A DNA stretch of 64,000 bases from contig CAWEYT010000021.1 in NCBI GenBank assembly GCA_963813375.1, positions 153,473 through 217,472 on the forward strand, given 5' to 3'. Each line of letters starts with the position of its first letter. Position 1 is the first letter of the stretch. The notes below the pieces were generated by a model. The model worked only from the letters and a program-made list of their open reading frames with translations, did not search any database and was not told the origin of the DNA. Below are positions 51,181 to 60,616 of this stretch, one piece after another. The position numbers were made by a program, and so were the translations under genes. Source of the DNA: DASTFY01 sp963813375 (lineage in GTDB: Bacteria; Actinomycetota; Acidimicrobiia; Acidimicrobiales; Ilumatobacteraceae).

Positions 51181-52419
51181 TTGAGCGCTGTGCTCGCCCG
51201 CCGCCACGGCCGTTCCGACGGCCGCTCCCCCGGCTACCCGGCCGGGTTCTGGATCATCTGGACGACCGTCGCGCTCGACCTCGTGGGCTTCGGCATCGTC
51301 GTGCCGATCCTCGGCCGGTACGCCGAGCGCTTCGGCGCCAGCGGTTTCGAGGTCGGCCTGCTGGTGGCCTCCTTCTCCGCGGCGCAGTTCGTGTGCGCGC
51401 CGCTCCTCGGTCGCCTCTCCGACCGCATCGGTCGCAAGCCGGTCCTGCTGCTCTCGCTGTTCGGGACCGCGGTGGGGAGCTTCCTCACCGGTGCCGCCGG
51501 TGCGCTGTGGGTGCTGTTCGCCGGCCGGATCATCGACGGCGCATCGGGCGGGAGCGTCGCCGTGGCCCAGGGTGCGGTGACCGATCTGGCCTCACCGGAG
51601 GAGCGGCCGCGCCTCCTGGGGATGCTCAGCGCCGCATTCGGCGTGGGCTTCGTCGTCGGTCCGGCCATCGGCGGTCTCGCGTCCCTCGGCGGGCCGCACG
51701 TCCCCTTCGTGGTGGCGGGGACCGTGGCGCTCGTCAACGGGTTGATCGCCATCCGCCGCCTTCCCGAGACGTTGCGCCGGCACGAACCGGCGCCGGAACG
51801 GCGGATGTCGAGCGCGCCCGAGACTGCCCGCACCGCCTCGTCTCGCTCGGCGCTCACCCGCATCTGGATCCTGGCCCTCGTCGGGTTCACGGCCATCTGC
51901 GCGTTCAGCGGGTTCGAGACCACCTTCTCGCTGTTCGCCGATCGCCGGTTCGGCCTGACGGAGGGGCCGGTGGCGCTGATCTTCCTGGGGGTCGGCCTGC
52001 TGCTCGTGCTCGTCCAGACCCGGCTGGTGGGCCCCGCCAGCGATCGGTTCGGTCCGCTCGGCGCCCTCCAGATCGGCCTCGTGTGCAATGCGCTGGGACT
52101 CGGCCTGCTGTCCCTGACCCACAGCTGGCTCCTCCTCGTGCCCTCCCTCGCGCTCCTTACCCTCGGGCAGGGGCTGGCCATCCCGAACCTGGCGGCCACC
52201 GTGGTCGACCGGGCGCCGGATGCCGAGCGCGGCGAGGCGCTGGGCTTCCAGCAGCGCTGGCAGAGCCTCGGGCGCATCGTCGGCCCGATCGTGGCCGGCG
52301 CGCTCTTCCAGGCGGTCGGGGTACCGGCGCCGTACGTGGCCGGAGCCGCACTCACCCTTGTCGCCCTGGGACTCCTGACGCGGGCCCAGTCGTCCCTGGC
52401 GGTAGCCTCGTCTGCTTGA
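51181..52419 (+). CDS. MFS transporter (TetA/Bmr-like)
   Basis: The product has 412 residues from a TTG at 51181; a GTG at 51190 is an alternative. Twelve TM helices are expected. Motif A is GRLSDRIGRKPVLLLSLFGT between TM2 and TM3, and motif C-like GFVVGPAIGGLASLGG lies in TM5, which places it among drug-H+ antiporters. A cytoplasmic loop of about 40 residues separates the halves. The matching second-half motif is VGPASDRFGPLGALQIGLVC. Substrate unknown. Confidence 0.86.
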   Translation: MSAVLARRHGRSDGRSPGYPAGFWIIWTTVALDLVGFGIVVPILGRYAERFGASGFEVGLLVASFSAAQFVCAPLLGRLSDRIGRKPVLLLSLFGTAVGSFLTGAAGALWVLFAGRIIDGASGGSVAVAQGAVTDLASPEERPRLLGMLSAAFGVGFVVGPAIGGLASLGGPHVPFVVAGTVALVNGLIAIRRLPETLRRHEPAPERRMSSAPETARTASSRSALTRIWILALVGFTAICAFSGFETTFSLFADRRFGLTEGPVALIFLGVGLLLVLVQTRLVGPASDRFGPLGALQIGLVCNALGLGLLSLTHSWLLLVPSLALLTLGQGLAIPNLAATVVDRAPDAERGEALGFQQRWQSLGRIVGPIVAGALFQAVGVPAPYVAGAALTLVALGLLTRAQSSLAVASSA

Positions 52420-52459
52420 CCGGTCCGCCCTGCGGCCCGGGTGGGCGACGAGACTTCCG

Positions 52460-54544
52460 ATGGTGCAGACGGTCCCATCCCCGGTAGGAGCGCCAGTCGC
52501 GCCTGCCGGCGCGTCCGGTGAGCTCGGGGCTCCCGGCTCGATGGGCTACCAGCCGTCCCTTGACGGCATCCGCGCCATCGCCGTGCTCGCGGTGCTCCTG
52601 TACCACGCCGACCTGCGCTGGATCCCGGGAGGCTTCCTCGGGGTCGACGTCTTCTTCGTCGTCAGCGGCTACCTGATCACGTCCCTGCTGCTCGAGGAGC
52701 GACGGGGCACGATGACGACGGACCTCAAGCAGTTCTGGCTGCGCCGGGCCAAGCGCCTCCTCCCTGCGCTGTTCACGATGCTGATCGTGACCTGCGTGTA
52801 CGCGGCGGCGTTCGTGCCCGACGCCCTCTACCGGCTGCGTACCGATGTGGTCGCCGCAGCCACCTACTCGACCAACTGGTGGCTGATCGCCAGCAACCAG
52901 AGCTACTTCGAGGCGCTCGGACGCCCCCCGCTGCTGCGGCACCTGTGGTCGCTGGCCGTCGAGGAGCAGTGGTACTTGCTGTGGCCCCTGGTGTTCGTGG
53001 TTGCGGTGGGCCTCGTGCGCGGCCGGGTCGAGCGTCTCGTCGTGCCCGTGCTGCTCGTGGCGCTGGCGTCGGCCGTGTGGATGGCTGCCGTCTTCGATCC
53101 CGCCGCCGATGCCTCCCGGGCGTACTTCGGCACGGACACCCGCATCTCGGGGCTGCTGATCGGGGCCGCGACGGCGATGGTGTGGACGCCGTGGCGCTGG
53201 CCGCAGGCCGGCCGCTGGCACCTGCCCGGGCTCGACGCCGCCGGTTGGGCGTCCCTCGTGCTGCTCGTGTTCGTGATGCTGCGCTGGGGCGAGGACGGCA
53301 CGTATCTCTACCGCGGCGGCTTCTTCGTCGTCGCGCTGCTGTCGGTGGCCGTCGTTGCGATCTCGGTCCATCCCGGCGCGGCGACCTTCCGTGCCGCCCT
53401 CTCGCTGCCGTTCCTGCGCTGGCTCGGCTCGCGCAGCTACGGGCTGTACCTGTGGCACTGGCCGGTCTTCATGGTGACGCGCCAGCAGGACTACCCGTGG
53501 ATGAACAGCACGCTGAGGTTCTGGCTCCGGGTCGCCGTCACCTTCGGGCTGACCGAGCTCAGCTTCCGGCTGGTCGAACGACCGGTCAGGGACGGCTCGG
53601 CCATGCGGTGGTTCCGCGATTGGCGGGCCGACCAGGACCGCAGGGCCCGCGGTCGAGGCTGGGTCACGGTGGGTGCGGTGGCGGCGCTCCTGTCGGTCGG
53701 CGTCGTCGGGAGCCGGGTGGCCACGGCCGATCCCGTCGACCTCACGACCGGCGGGGCCGAGCAGGAGTTCGTCGCTCCGGTGGGTGGCGCGCTCGAGGAG
53801 GTGGCGCCGGTGGCCGCGGCGGCCGGCGCGGCCGCGAGCCCCAGCACGGGGCCGGTGGTGGGCACGCTCCCGCCCAACCTTCCCCGCCGCCTCACGGTGG
53901 TCGGCGATTCGCAGGCCACCGCCCTGCTCAAGAACGCTCCCAAGGGTCTCGGATCGACCCTCGACCTCGACGACGGAGCCCTCGACGGATGCGGTCTCTA
54001 TGACGAGGGCTCCATCCACACGGCGGCGAACTTCCGACGGGTCTTCGGCAACTGCGAGGGCTGGCCGGACGACTGGGCCGAGGCCGCTGCCGAAGGGCAG
54101 GCCCAGATCACCCTCGTCGTGCTGGGGGCGTGGGACGTGTTCGACCTCGATCGCGACGACGGCCTGCTCGCCTTCGGCACGCCCGAGCACGACGCGTACG
54201 TGACCGGCCAGCTGCAGCGAGGCATCGACGCGCTGGTCGGCGCCGGCAGCAAGGTCGCGCTGCTGGAGGTCCCCTGCTACGAGCCCGTCGACGGCGGTGG
54301 CCTCGTCGCCCTCCCCGAGCGTGGTGACGAGGCCCGCACGGAGCACCTCAACGAGCTGTTCCGCCAGGTCGCCGCGGCCAACCCGGCCAGTGTGAGCTTC
54401 ATCACCGGCCCGACGGAGTGGTGCGACGACCAGGCGATCGCCACGGATCTCGGCTACCGGTGGGACGGCGTGCACTACTACCGGCCGGGGGCCAAGCTCG
54501 TGTTCGAGACGATCGCTCCGCAGCTCCTCGCCATCCCGGTCTGA
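52460..54544 (+). CDS. Acyltransferase-3 (OafA/YrhL) with C-terminal SGNH domain
   Basis: The product has 694 residues. The acyltransferase-3 core starts YQPSLDGIRAIAVLAVLLYH, with GGFLGVDVFFVVSGYLITSL and WLRRAKRLLPALFTMLIVTC, followed by ten TM helices and YGLYLWHWPVFMV. After about residue 400 comes an Ala/Gly/Pro linker. The SGNH-hydrolase-like domain then shows VVGDSQATALLKN (block I Ser), VVLGAWDVFDLDRDDG, and a C-terminal DGVHYYRPGAKLV (Asp-His). It probably O-acetylates a surface polysaccharide or lipid glycan. Confidence 0.92.
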   Translation: MVQTVPSPVGAPVAPAGASGELGAPGSMGYQPSLDGIRAIAVLAVLLYHADLRWIPGGFLGVDVFFVVSGYLITSLLLEERRGTMTTDLKQFWLRRAKRLLPALFTMLIVTCVYAAAFVPDALYRLRTDVVAAATYSTNWWLIASNQSYFEALGRPPLLRHLWSLAVEEQWYLLWPLVFVVAVGLVRGRVERLVVPVLLVALASAVWMAAVFDPAADASRAYFGTDTRISGLLIGAATAMVWTPWRWPQAGRWHLPGLDAAGWASLVLLVFVMLRWGEDGTYLYRGGFFVVALLSVAVVAISVHPGAATFRAALSLPFLRWLGSRSYGLYLWHWPVFMVTRQQDYPWMNSTLRFWLRVAVTFGLTELSFRLVERPVRDGSAMRWFRDWRADQDRRARGRGWVTVGAVAALLSVGVVGSRVATADPVDLTTGGAEQEFVAPVGGALEEVAPVAAAAGAAASPSTGPVVGTLPPNLPRRLTVVGDSQATALLKNAPKGLGSTLDLDDGALDGCGLYDEGSIHTAANFRRVFGNCEGWPDDWAEAAAEGQAQITLVVLGAWDVFDLDRDDGLLAFGTPEHDAYVTGQLQRGIDALVGAGSKVALLEVPCYEPVDGGGLVALPERGDEARTEHLNELFRQVAAANPASVSFITGPTEWCDDQAIATDLGYRWDGVHYYRPGAKLVFETIAPQLLAIPV

Positions 54545-54597
54545 GCTGTTCAGACCCGGACGGCGAGGAGTTTCCGAGGGCTAGGCGTCGGCGAGCA

Positions 54598-56198
54598 CTA
54601 GGCGGCGGCGCGGTGCGGGTTGAACCCGGTCCGGTCGCGGCTGGTCGCCTCGGCGGTGGCGGTGGCCGAAGCGGCCTCGCCGGGCAGGTCACGGGCGTTG
54701 GCCAGCTTGAAGGTGGCGAAGGCGATGGCGTCGGCGTTCTGGCGCAGCACCTCACGGCTGATGTTGTTCAGGGTGTCGCACGCCTGGTGGTAGCAGGGGT
54801 CGAACGCCTCGCCGGCCCTGCCGCCGTACAGCGCGGCCTGCTCGGGCGTCTTGATGTCCTCGGCACCCGTGAACAGACCGCCGGCCGGGATGCCCGCGAG
54901 GGCGAAGGCCTGGTAGTCGCTCCGGCCGTCGAAGGCCGTGTCCTCGAAGGCCAGACCACGGTCCGAGTAGAACTTCTCGAAGAGCGCCTCGATCTCGTCC
55001 GAGCCCGGCGGGACCGGCACGAGGTCCTCGGGGAACTCGGACTGGTTGCCGTCGTAGATGAACCGGGCGAAGTTCGGCGAGCCCACCATGTCGAAGTTCA
55101 GGTAGGCCTTGATCCGGTTCAGCTCCCGAGGGGCGTTGGCGGCCAGGTCGTCGACGTAGAGGGTCGAGCCGATGAGCCCCGACTCCTCGGCGCCCCACCA
55201 GGAGAAGCGCACGGTGTTGATCGGCTGCGAGTGCGCCATCTGCAGGGCGAGCTCGAGGATCGATGCGCTGCCGGAACCGTTGTCGTTGATGCCGGGTCCG
55301 GCCGGCACCGAGTCCAGGTGGGCGCCGACCTGGATGACGCGCTGACGCTTCCCGTGCAGGTCAGCGATCACGTTCGCCGTGCTGCGGATCTCACCGAACG
55401 TGTCCGTGACGACGCGCACCGTGGCCGGCCCGCCCGCCAGCTCCTCCCCGAGCGCGAAGGTCGTGCCGAGAACCGGGATCGTCACCCCGGGCTCGCCCAG
55501 GTTCCCGAGGAGGAGCTCGGTGCGATCAGGGGAGGAGTTGCCCTCGTTGAAGATGATGACGGCCGACGCGCCAGCCGCCTCCGCGTTGACGGCCTTGTCG
55601 ATGAAGAGACACGTCCCGCGCTGGATGAGGGCGACGTTGCCGGCCGGGAAGCCGGCGAAGTCAGCGGGCTCGCACCCGCTGGTCGAGCCGCCGACCGGGG
55701 GCAGCAGGAGATCGACGGGGGTGATGGGAGCCGTGACGTCCCCGCTGCCCGAGAAGTCCATGGTGGCGTAGTCGGTGTCCTCCACGAAGGTCCTCGCCGT
55801 CGGCGCGGTCTGCTCGAACACGGGGCGGGAGAGCTGCTCGAAGAAGGGGAAGTCGAACCGTTGCACGCTGGGCGAATAGCCGGCGTCCTTCAGCTTCTTG
55901 ACGACGTAGCGAAGCAGAGCGGTCGAAGCCGGACGTCCCCGAGGCGCGGGTGTCGTCGTTGTTGTCGGCGATGCGCTGGAACGCTTCGAGGTGCGAGCGG
56001 ACGCCGCTGATGGTGACGCACTCGAGAAGGTCGTGGAGCGTGTCGTTGGGCCGGTGCTGGCATGCGGTCGGCGCGTGCTCGACCGATTCGGCGGTGCTCG
56101 TCTGGGCCGCGGCGCTCCCGGGTACGAGAGCGACGAGCAGCCCCGCGCGTGGCCACTCCGGCCAGAGCGGTAGCGACGGTACGGGTTCGACGTGGCAC
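54598..56198 (-). CDS. Secreted M28-family aminopeptidase with PA domain, frameshifted N-terminus
   Basis: The protein has about 533 residues. The GTG at 56198 has an AGGGGG ribosome binding site. The signal peptide spans two frames (RTRTVATALAGV, then WPRAGLLVALVPGSAAAQ). A further shift near 55915 precedes KKLKDAGYSPSVQRFDFPFF. The PA insert follows (PAGNVALIQRGTCLFIDKAV). Zinc ligands are in VIQVGAHLDSVPAGPGINDN, FSWWGAEESGLIGSTLYVDD and YLNFDMVGSPN. A C-terminal HQACDTLNNI provides the last His. It is an extracellular metalloaminopeptidase. Confidence 0.85.
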
Positions 56199-56298
56199 GA
56201 GAGTCCCCCTTGAGTCGTGCGTTGTGGCTGTTGCGACGCTGCCCAGCCGGCCCGGACCGTACCCTCCGAGGTGAGTTGTGACACAGGTTACTCACGGG

Positions 56299-56304
56299 TA
56301 ACTT
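56299..56304 (+). promoter_or_regulatory. -10 box TAACTT, acyl-CoA dehydrogenase gene
   Basis: TAACTT is followed by 7 nt and the ATG at 56312. Confidence 0.35.
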
Positions 56305-56311
56305 TCGTGCC

Positions 56312-57528
56312 ATGGCCGACTTCTCGCTCGATCTCAACGAGGACCAGCAGCAGATCCAGAAGTGGGTGCACGACTTCGCGGAGAACGTCGTGCGGCCTGC
56401 CGCGCACGAGTGGGACGAACGGGAGGAGTTCCCGTGGCCCATCGTGGAGGAGGCCGCCCGCAACGGGCTGTACGGGTTCGACTTCATGGCCAACGCCATG
56501 GGCGACCCGACCGGGCTGACCCTGCCCGTCGCGCTCGAGGAGCTGTTCTGGGGGGACGCCGGCATCGGGCTGGCCATCTTCGGCTCGGCCCTCGCGGCCG
56601 CCGGCATCTTCGGCATCGGAACGCCGGAGCAGTCCATGGAGTGGGTGCCGCAGTGCTACGGCACGCCGGACGACGTCAAGCTCGGGGCGTTCTGCGTCTC
56701 GGAGCCCGACGCCGGTTCGGACGTCTCGCTCGCTGCGCACCCGCGCGGTCTACGACGAGGCCACCGACGAATGGGTCCTCAACGGCACCAAGGCGTGGAT
56801 CACGAACGGCGGCATCGCCGACGTCCACGTCGTCGTCGCCGCGGTGGACCCGGCACTGAAGGGCCGCGGCCAGGCCTCGTTCATCGTCCCGCCCGGGCAC
56901 GAAGGGCCTGTCGCAGGGCCAGAAGTACAAGAAGCACGGCATCCGGGCCTCGCACACCGCGGAAGTGGTGCTGGACGACGTGCGGGTTCCCGGCCGCTGT
57001 CTGCTGGGCGGCAAGGAGAAGCTCGACGCCAAGCTGGCCCGGGCGCGCGAGCTGCAGCACACGGGCGAGAAGCAGCCGGCCATGTCGACCTTCGAGGCCA
57101 CCCGGCCGGCGGTCGGCGCCCAGGCGCTCGGCATCGCCCGTGCCGCCTACGAGTACGCACTCGACTACGCCAAGGAGCGGACGGCGTTCGGCAGGCCGAT
57201 CATCATGAACCAGGGCGTGGCGTTCAAGCTGGCCGACATGGCCATGGAGATCGACGCCGCCCGCCTGCTGGTGTGGCGCGCCGCGTGGCTGGCCCGCAAC
57301 GGCGGCTACCGCAACGGCGAAGGGTCGATGTCCAAGCTCAAGGCGGGCGAGGTGGCGGTCTGGGCGACCGAGCAGGCCATCCAGATCCTCGGCGGCTACG
57401 GCTACACCCGCGAGTACCCCGTCGAGCGCTGGCACCGGGACGCCAAGATCTACACGATCTTCGAAGGCACGTCCGAGATCCAGCGGCTGGTCATCAGCCG
57501 GGCCATCTCCGGCCTGCGTGTCGAGTAG
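56312..57528 (+). CDS. Acyl-CoA dehydrogenase, two frameshifts
   Basis: The protein has about 405 residues. Frame 1 gives DFSLDLNEDQQQIQKWVHDF, FPWPIVEEAARNGLYGFDFM and KLGAFCVSEPDAGSDVS. After a shift near 56735 the next frame gives DEWVLNGTKAWITNGGIADV. After another near 56908 the last frame runs KYKKHGIRASHTAEVVLDDV, YEYALDYAKERTAFGRPIIM, and GGYGYTREYPVERWHRDAKI up to IFEGTSEIQRLVISRAISGL. EGTSEIQ carries the catalytic Glu of medium/short-chain dehydrogenases. It uses FAD and passes electrons to ETF; etf genes are encoded 30 kb away. Confidence 0.87.
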
Positions 57529-57593
57529 ATCTGGCTGACGGCTTGGCTGCTCGACGGCTCGGCGATCACCGCTCATCCCTACTCCATCCCTAC

Positions 57594-57599
57594 TAGAGT
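57594..57599 (+). promoter_or_regulatory. -10 box TAGAGT, integrase gene, with 10-bp direct repeat
   Basis: TAGAGT is followed by 8 nt and the ATG at 57608. Just upstream CATCCCTACT is repeated at 57574-57583 and 57585-57594. This could be a regulator or integrase arm site. Confidence 0.45.
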
Positions 57600-57607
57600 C
57601 GCCGCGT

Positions 57608-58701
57608 ATGGCGACGATCCGCGAGAAGCGCCCCGGGGTCTGGGAGGTCCGGGTCTTCACCGGTCGCGGGCCCGACGGCAAGCCCACCCAGACGTCGCGC
57701 ACGGTGCGGGGCGGCAAGCGCGAGGCGAGGCGGGTAGCGAACGAGCTGGAGCGAGCCGGCAACCAGAGCGCCCCCGCCGGACGGACGGTCGCCGACGCCC
57801 TCGATGCGTGGATTGCCCAGAACCTGCCGACCTGGGCTGCGTCCTCGGCACGCGACCAGCAGAGCCGCGTGCGGGCCATCAAGCACGACCCGATCGTGCG
57901 GGTCCCGCTCGCCCGCCTGTCGGTGAGCGACGTCGAGCGCTGGCACGCACGACTGCGCCGCGCCGGCGTCAACGACCCCGCCATCCGCAACCAGCACACC
58001 GCGCTCCGGGCGGCGCTGTCGCAGGCGGTGCGGTGGGGCTGGGCATCGGCCAACGCTGCGTCGCTGGCTCGCCTGCGCTCGACCAAGGCCGAGCCCCGCC
58101 AGGCGATGTCGCTCGAGGACGTGCACGCCGTCCTCGCCGCCGCCGCAACGGTCGACCCGGCGGCCGAGCTCGCCCTCCGGTTGGCCGCCGCGGCCGGCGC
58201 TCGCCGAGCCGAGCTGGCTGCGCTCCGGTGGGACGACGTGCGCGACGGCCTGCTCACCATCGACTCGGCCATCGAGACCGTCCGGCCGCGGCGACGGCCG
58301 ACCCGGAGCTTCGCGACGCCCCCACCAAGACGGCCAACGTCCGCACCGTGGCGCTCGACGCCGACACGCTGGCGTTGATCGAAGGAGTCCGGGTCGTGCG
58401 CGAGCCGTACGGGCAGTGGATGTTCGGGCTCGGTCCGGAGCTGGTCAACCCGACCGGATCGGCTGGTGGTGGCGGCGATCGCGGGCCCTCGCCGGCATCG
58501 ACGCGAAGTGGCGGCTGCACGATCTCCGCCATTGGTCGGCCACCGTCGCCATCGGCCAGGGCCACGACGTCCGCACCGTCGCCGGCCGCCTCGGCCACGC
58601 CAACCCCGCCATGACGCTTGCGGGTCTACGCCCACGCCGTCGCGTCAGCCGACCAGGCCGTCGCCTCCAGCCTGGGCGAGGTGCTGAGGGCCTCATCGTG
58701 A
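57608..58701 (+). CDS. Tyrosine recombinase/integrase, three frameshifts
   Basis: The protein has about 365 residues. An arm-binding N-terminus (VWEVRVFTGRGPDGKPTQTS) precedes an SAM-like domain (AIRNQHTALRAALSQAVRWG). The catalytic domain has Arg in AAGARRAELAALRWDDVRDG, HxxR in WRLHDLRHWSATVAIGQGHD, His in RLGHANPAMT and Tyr in RVYAHAVASADQAVASSLGE. Frame changes near 58290, 58465 and 58622. The stop at 58699-58701 overlaps the next GTG. It lies immediately downstream of a complete chromosomal gene and reads into the element. Confidence 0.85.
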
Positions 58702-59108
58702 GGCCCGTCGTTCTCCGGGACGAAGAACCTCCCGATGATTCGACGATCGTGGTCCGGGGCGGCCTGCTCTCGCCCGACTCGGTGCGGCGCGCGGCCGCGA
58801 AGTGCCGTGAGGAGTACGGCTTCTTCGGCGTGTCGGTCTACTGCGCGATCGGAATGACGGTTGCGGAGCTGGTGGCGAACGTGCAGCTGATCGGCCCGGA
58901 CCGCTACCGCCAGGTGCGCCTCTCGAGCTTCGGCGCGCTGCGCCGGGCCGGGTTCGCGCTCTGGCCCACCAATCCGTTCCCGCACTTCTCGATCGTTCTA
59001 CCTGACCTCGATCCTGCGACGCTCGCGCGCCTTGACGGGTGCTTCGGCCCGCCCGTCCCGAACCCGGCGTTGTCGAACGGCCCTGGCCAGGCGACAATGA
59101 ACCCATGA
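58698..59108 (+). CDS. Hypothetical protein of the integrative element
   Basis: The product has 136 residues from the GTG overlapping the integrase stop. Contains STIVVRGGLLSPDSVRRAAA, YGFFGVSVYCAIGMTVAELV and GFALWPTNPFPHFSIVLPDL. No family is recognised. The position as the first gene after int and coupling by GTGA and ATGA suggests an operon of element-specific small genes. Confidence 0.6.
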   Translation: MRPVVLRDEEPPDDSTIVVRGGLLSPDSVRRAAAKCREEYGFFGVSVYCAIGMTVAELVANVQLIGPDRYRQVRLSSFGALRRAGFALWPTNPFPHFSIVLPDLDPATLARLDGCFGPPVPNPALSNGPGQATMNP

Positions 59109-59374
59109 GAACCGAGGACGGCTCCCTTACCTGGGATCTGTGGATCGACTTCCACACCCAGGATGTGGACGGCCTCACGTCCACACTGGTGGAGTACGCG
59201 CGCCCCGGCGTCGCCGTCGAAGCAGGCACCTACCTGCTCGTCGGCAGCGATGACTCCGAGCTCGCCGTTGCGCGGATCGTCTCGGTCGAGCCGAACGGTC
59301 TCGTCTACACACGTGTTCTTCCAGGGCCCGCGACCGAGCACCTGCACCTCCTCAGCGCATCCAGCGCTGCCTGA
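59105..59374 (+). CDS. Hypothetical protein, tandem paralog 1
   Basis: The product has 89 residues from the ATG overlapping the previous stop. It contains TSTLVEYARPGVAVEAGTYL, LVGSDDSELAVARIVSVEPN and LPGPATEHLHLLSA. The pattern (AR...AGxxLxVxxDDxxxxxARIxSVxPxG...LPGP) is shared with the next gene. Function unknown. Confidence 0.55.
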   Translation: MRTEDGSLTWDLWIDFHTQDVDGLTSTLVEYARPGVAVEAGTYLLVGSDDSELAVARIVSVEPNGLVYTRVLPGPATEHLHLLSASSAA

Positions 59375-59375
59375 G

Positions 59376-59660
59376 GTGCCCGACGCCGCCAACACGGTGA
59401 TCCAAGTCGACATCCCGTGCGACGTCCAGGATGAGGACGAGCTCGGCATGCCGTACGCCATCCTGAGCGAGGCGCGCGATCCGAGCTGCATCGTTCCCGG
59501 CGCCATCGTCATCACCGCCGACGAGGAGGACCCCGTCTTCGCCCGGGTCCACTCGCTGACACCGCAGGGCGACATCACCGTTGTTCATCTCGAGCTGCTG
59601 CCTGGCGACCCGCTGGAGTACGCCGACGCCCTCCGGCGCTCGCATCTCCTCTCAGCATGA
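59376..59660 (+). CDS. Hypothetical protein, tandem paralog 2
   Basis: The product has 94 residues from a GTG 1 nt after the previous stop. It shows AILSEARDPSCIVPGAIVIT, DEEDPVFARVHSLTPQGDIT and VVHLELLPGDPLEYADAL, the same order of motifs as the preceding gene. The two appear to have arisen by duplication. Function unknown. Confidence 0.55.
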   Translation: MPDAANTVIQVDIPCDVQDEDELGMPYAILSEARDPSCIVPGAIVITADEEDPVFARVHSLTPQGDITVVHLELLPGDPLEYADALRRSHLLSA

Positions 59661-59725
59661 GGGTGGACGACACCGGCGCCAGCTCCATGCGCTGCCGGGA
59701 GGAGAGTCGATGACGCGCTCGCCGG

Positions 59726-59956
59726 ATGACCGACGAAGAGGCGTGGGGGTACTACGCCAAGCCCGAGAACCAGCGGATGGGCGAAGGAGCGATCATTCGG
59801 CCTCCGCGCCCGACGCGCATGAAGGACGCGGTCCCGGTTCGGTTCCGCGACGCCACGATCGAGGCGGTCAAGGAGTTCGCTGACGCCGACGGCGTCACGG
59901 TGAGCGAATGGATCCGGCGCCTCGTGAACCAAGAGATCGAAGCCCGGAGTGGGTAG
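59726..59956 (+). CDS. Ribbon-helix-helix domain protein
   Basis: The product has 76 residues. The last 40 (KDAVPVRFRDATIEAVKEFA, then DGVTVSEWIRRLVNQEIEAR) form a CopG/Arc-like ribbon-helix-helix. It may be a regulator or antitoxin-like protein; no toxin gene is recognisable next to it. An ATG at 59710 has a better GGAGGAG ribosome binding site, but the frame from it needs a one-base correction (MTRSP then MTDEEAW) to reach this protein. Confidence 0.6.
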   Translation: MTDEEAWGYYAKPENQRMGEGAIIRPPRPTRMKDAVPVRFRDATIEAVKEFADADGVTVSEWIRRLVNQEIEARSG

Positions 59957-60088
59957 CGTCCTGCTCATTCCTCCCGGCGTGCCGCCGGGACTGGCGGGGC
60001 TTGTCGTTGCGAGGTGAGCACAGGGCCCCACCGCCAGGTGTGAAGGTGACATCGGTCACTCACTCGCCACGGTGAGCCCATTCGGACG

Positions 60089-60134
60089 ACTCACTCGACC
60101 ACTCACACGTGGAGGTGTGAGTGGTCGAGTGAGT
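60089..60134. repeat. Perfect 20-bp inverted repeat, candidate oriT or terminator
   Basis: Arms ACTCACTCGACCACTCACAC (60089-60108) and its exact complement (60115-60134) are separated by GTGGAG. The surrounding 60 bp contain further TCACTC repeats. It stands in the 200-bp intergenic region 59957-60156, between the ribbon-helix-helix gene and the HTH/relaxase genes. A transfer origin or a strong terminator are both possible. Confidence 0.6.
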
Positions 60135-60156
60135 TCGCACTGGCTGAATCGTCCGC

Positions 60157-60610
60157 GTGAGGACGCCCATGCACGAGCAGCCGGCGGGCGACGCCGCTGA
60201 CGAGTTGCAGCTGCTGACGATCGACGAGGCCGCGCAGAGGCTGCGCATCGGCCGATCGCTCGCCTACGAGTTGGCGCGGACCTACCTCACGACCGGCGGC
60301 GCCGACGGTCTGCCGGTCATGAAGCTCGGCGCGCGGATGCGAGTCCCTCGCTGGGCCTTGGACGAGCTCGCACGAACCGGTCGGGTCGTCCGCCTCGCCG
60401 ATGTCCCACCTCCCGCAGGCCCACATCGTGACCGGGCGGCTGACGCCGTCGTCGCGGTCGGCGGCGCCACCGAGGCCATCGTCAGCCGGCGCCGGCACGG
60501 CGCATCCCGCCACCCTCCGCCCGTCCGAGCGCGTGAGTCGACATGCCGACCCGACGACGTCTCCCATGCACTTCTGGATCTACAGACAAGTGCCCGCAGG
60601 GCGGCGGTGA
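60157..60610 (+). CDS. Helix-turn-helix (excisionase/MerR-like) protein, 3' end uncertain
   Basis: The start is the GTG at 60157, or an ATG at 60169. Residues 18-80 read ELQLLTIDEAAQRLRIGRSL, AYELARTYLTTGGADGLPVM and LGARMRVPRWALDELARTGR, a typical excisionase-like HTH of mobile elements. After about residue 85 the first frame is low-complexity and runs on to 60768 over the relaxase start. An alternative frame ends at 60608-60610, 6 nt before the relaxase ATG. The annotated end follows this second reading. Confidence 0.6.
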
Positions 60611-60616
60611 GCGCTG

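Noticed and set aside
54418..56010. 530-codon plus-strand frame opposite the M28 peptidase
   Set aside because: Antisense shadow of the peptidase; no domain recognised, and zinc motifs on the minus strand are clear.
57529..57607. tRNA gene as integration site next to the integrase
   Set aside because: No cloverleaf or anticodon arm could be drawn in the 79-bp gap; only a short direct repeat is present.
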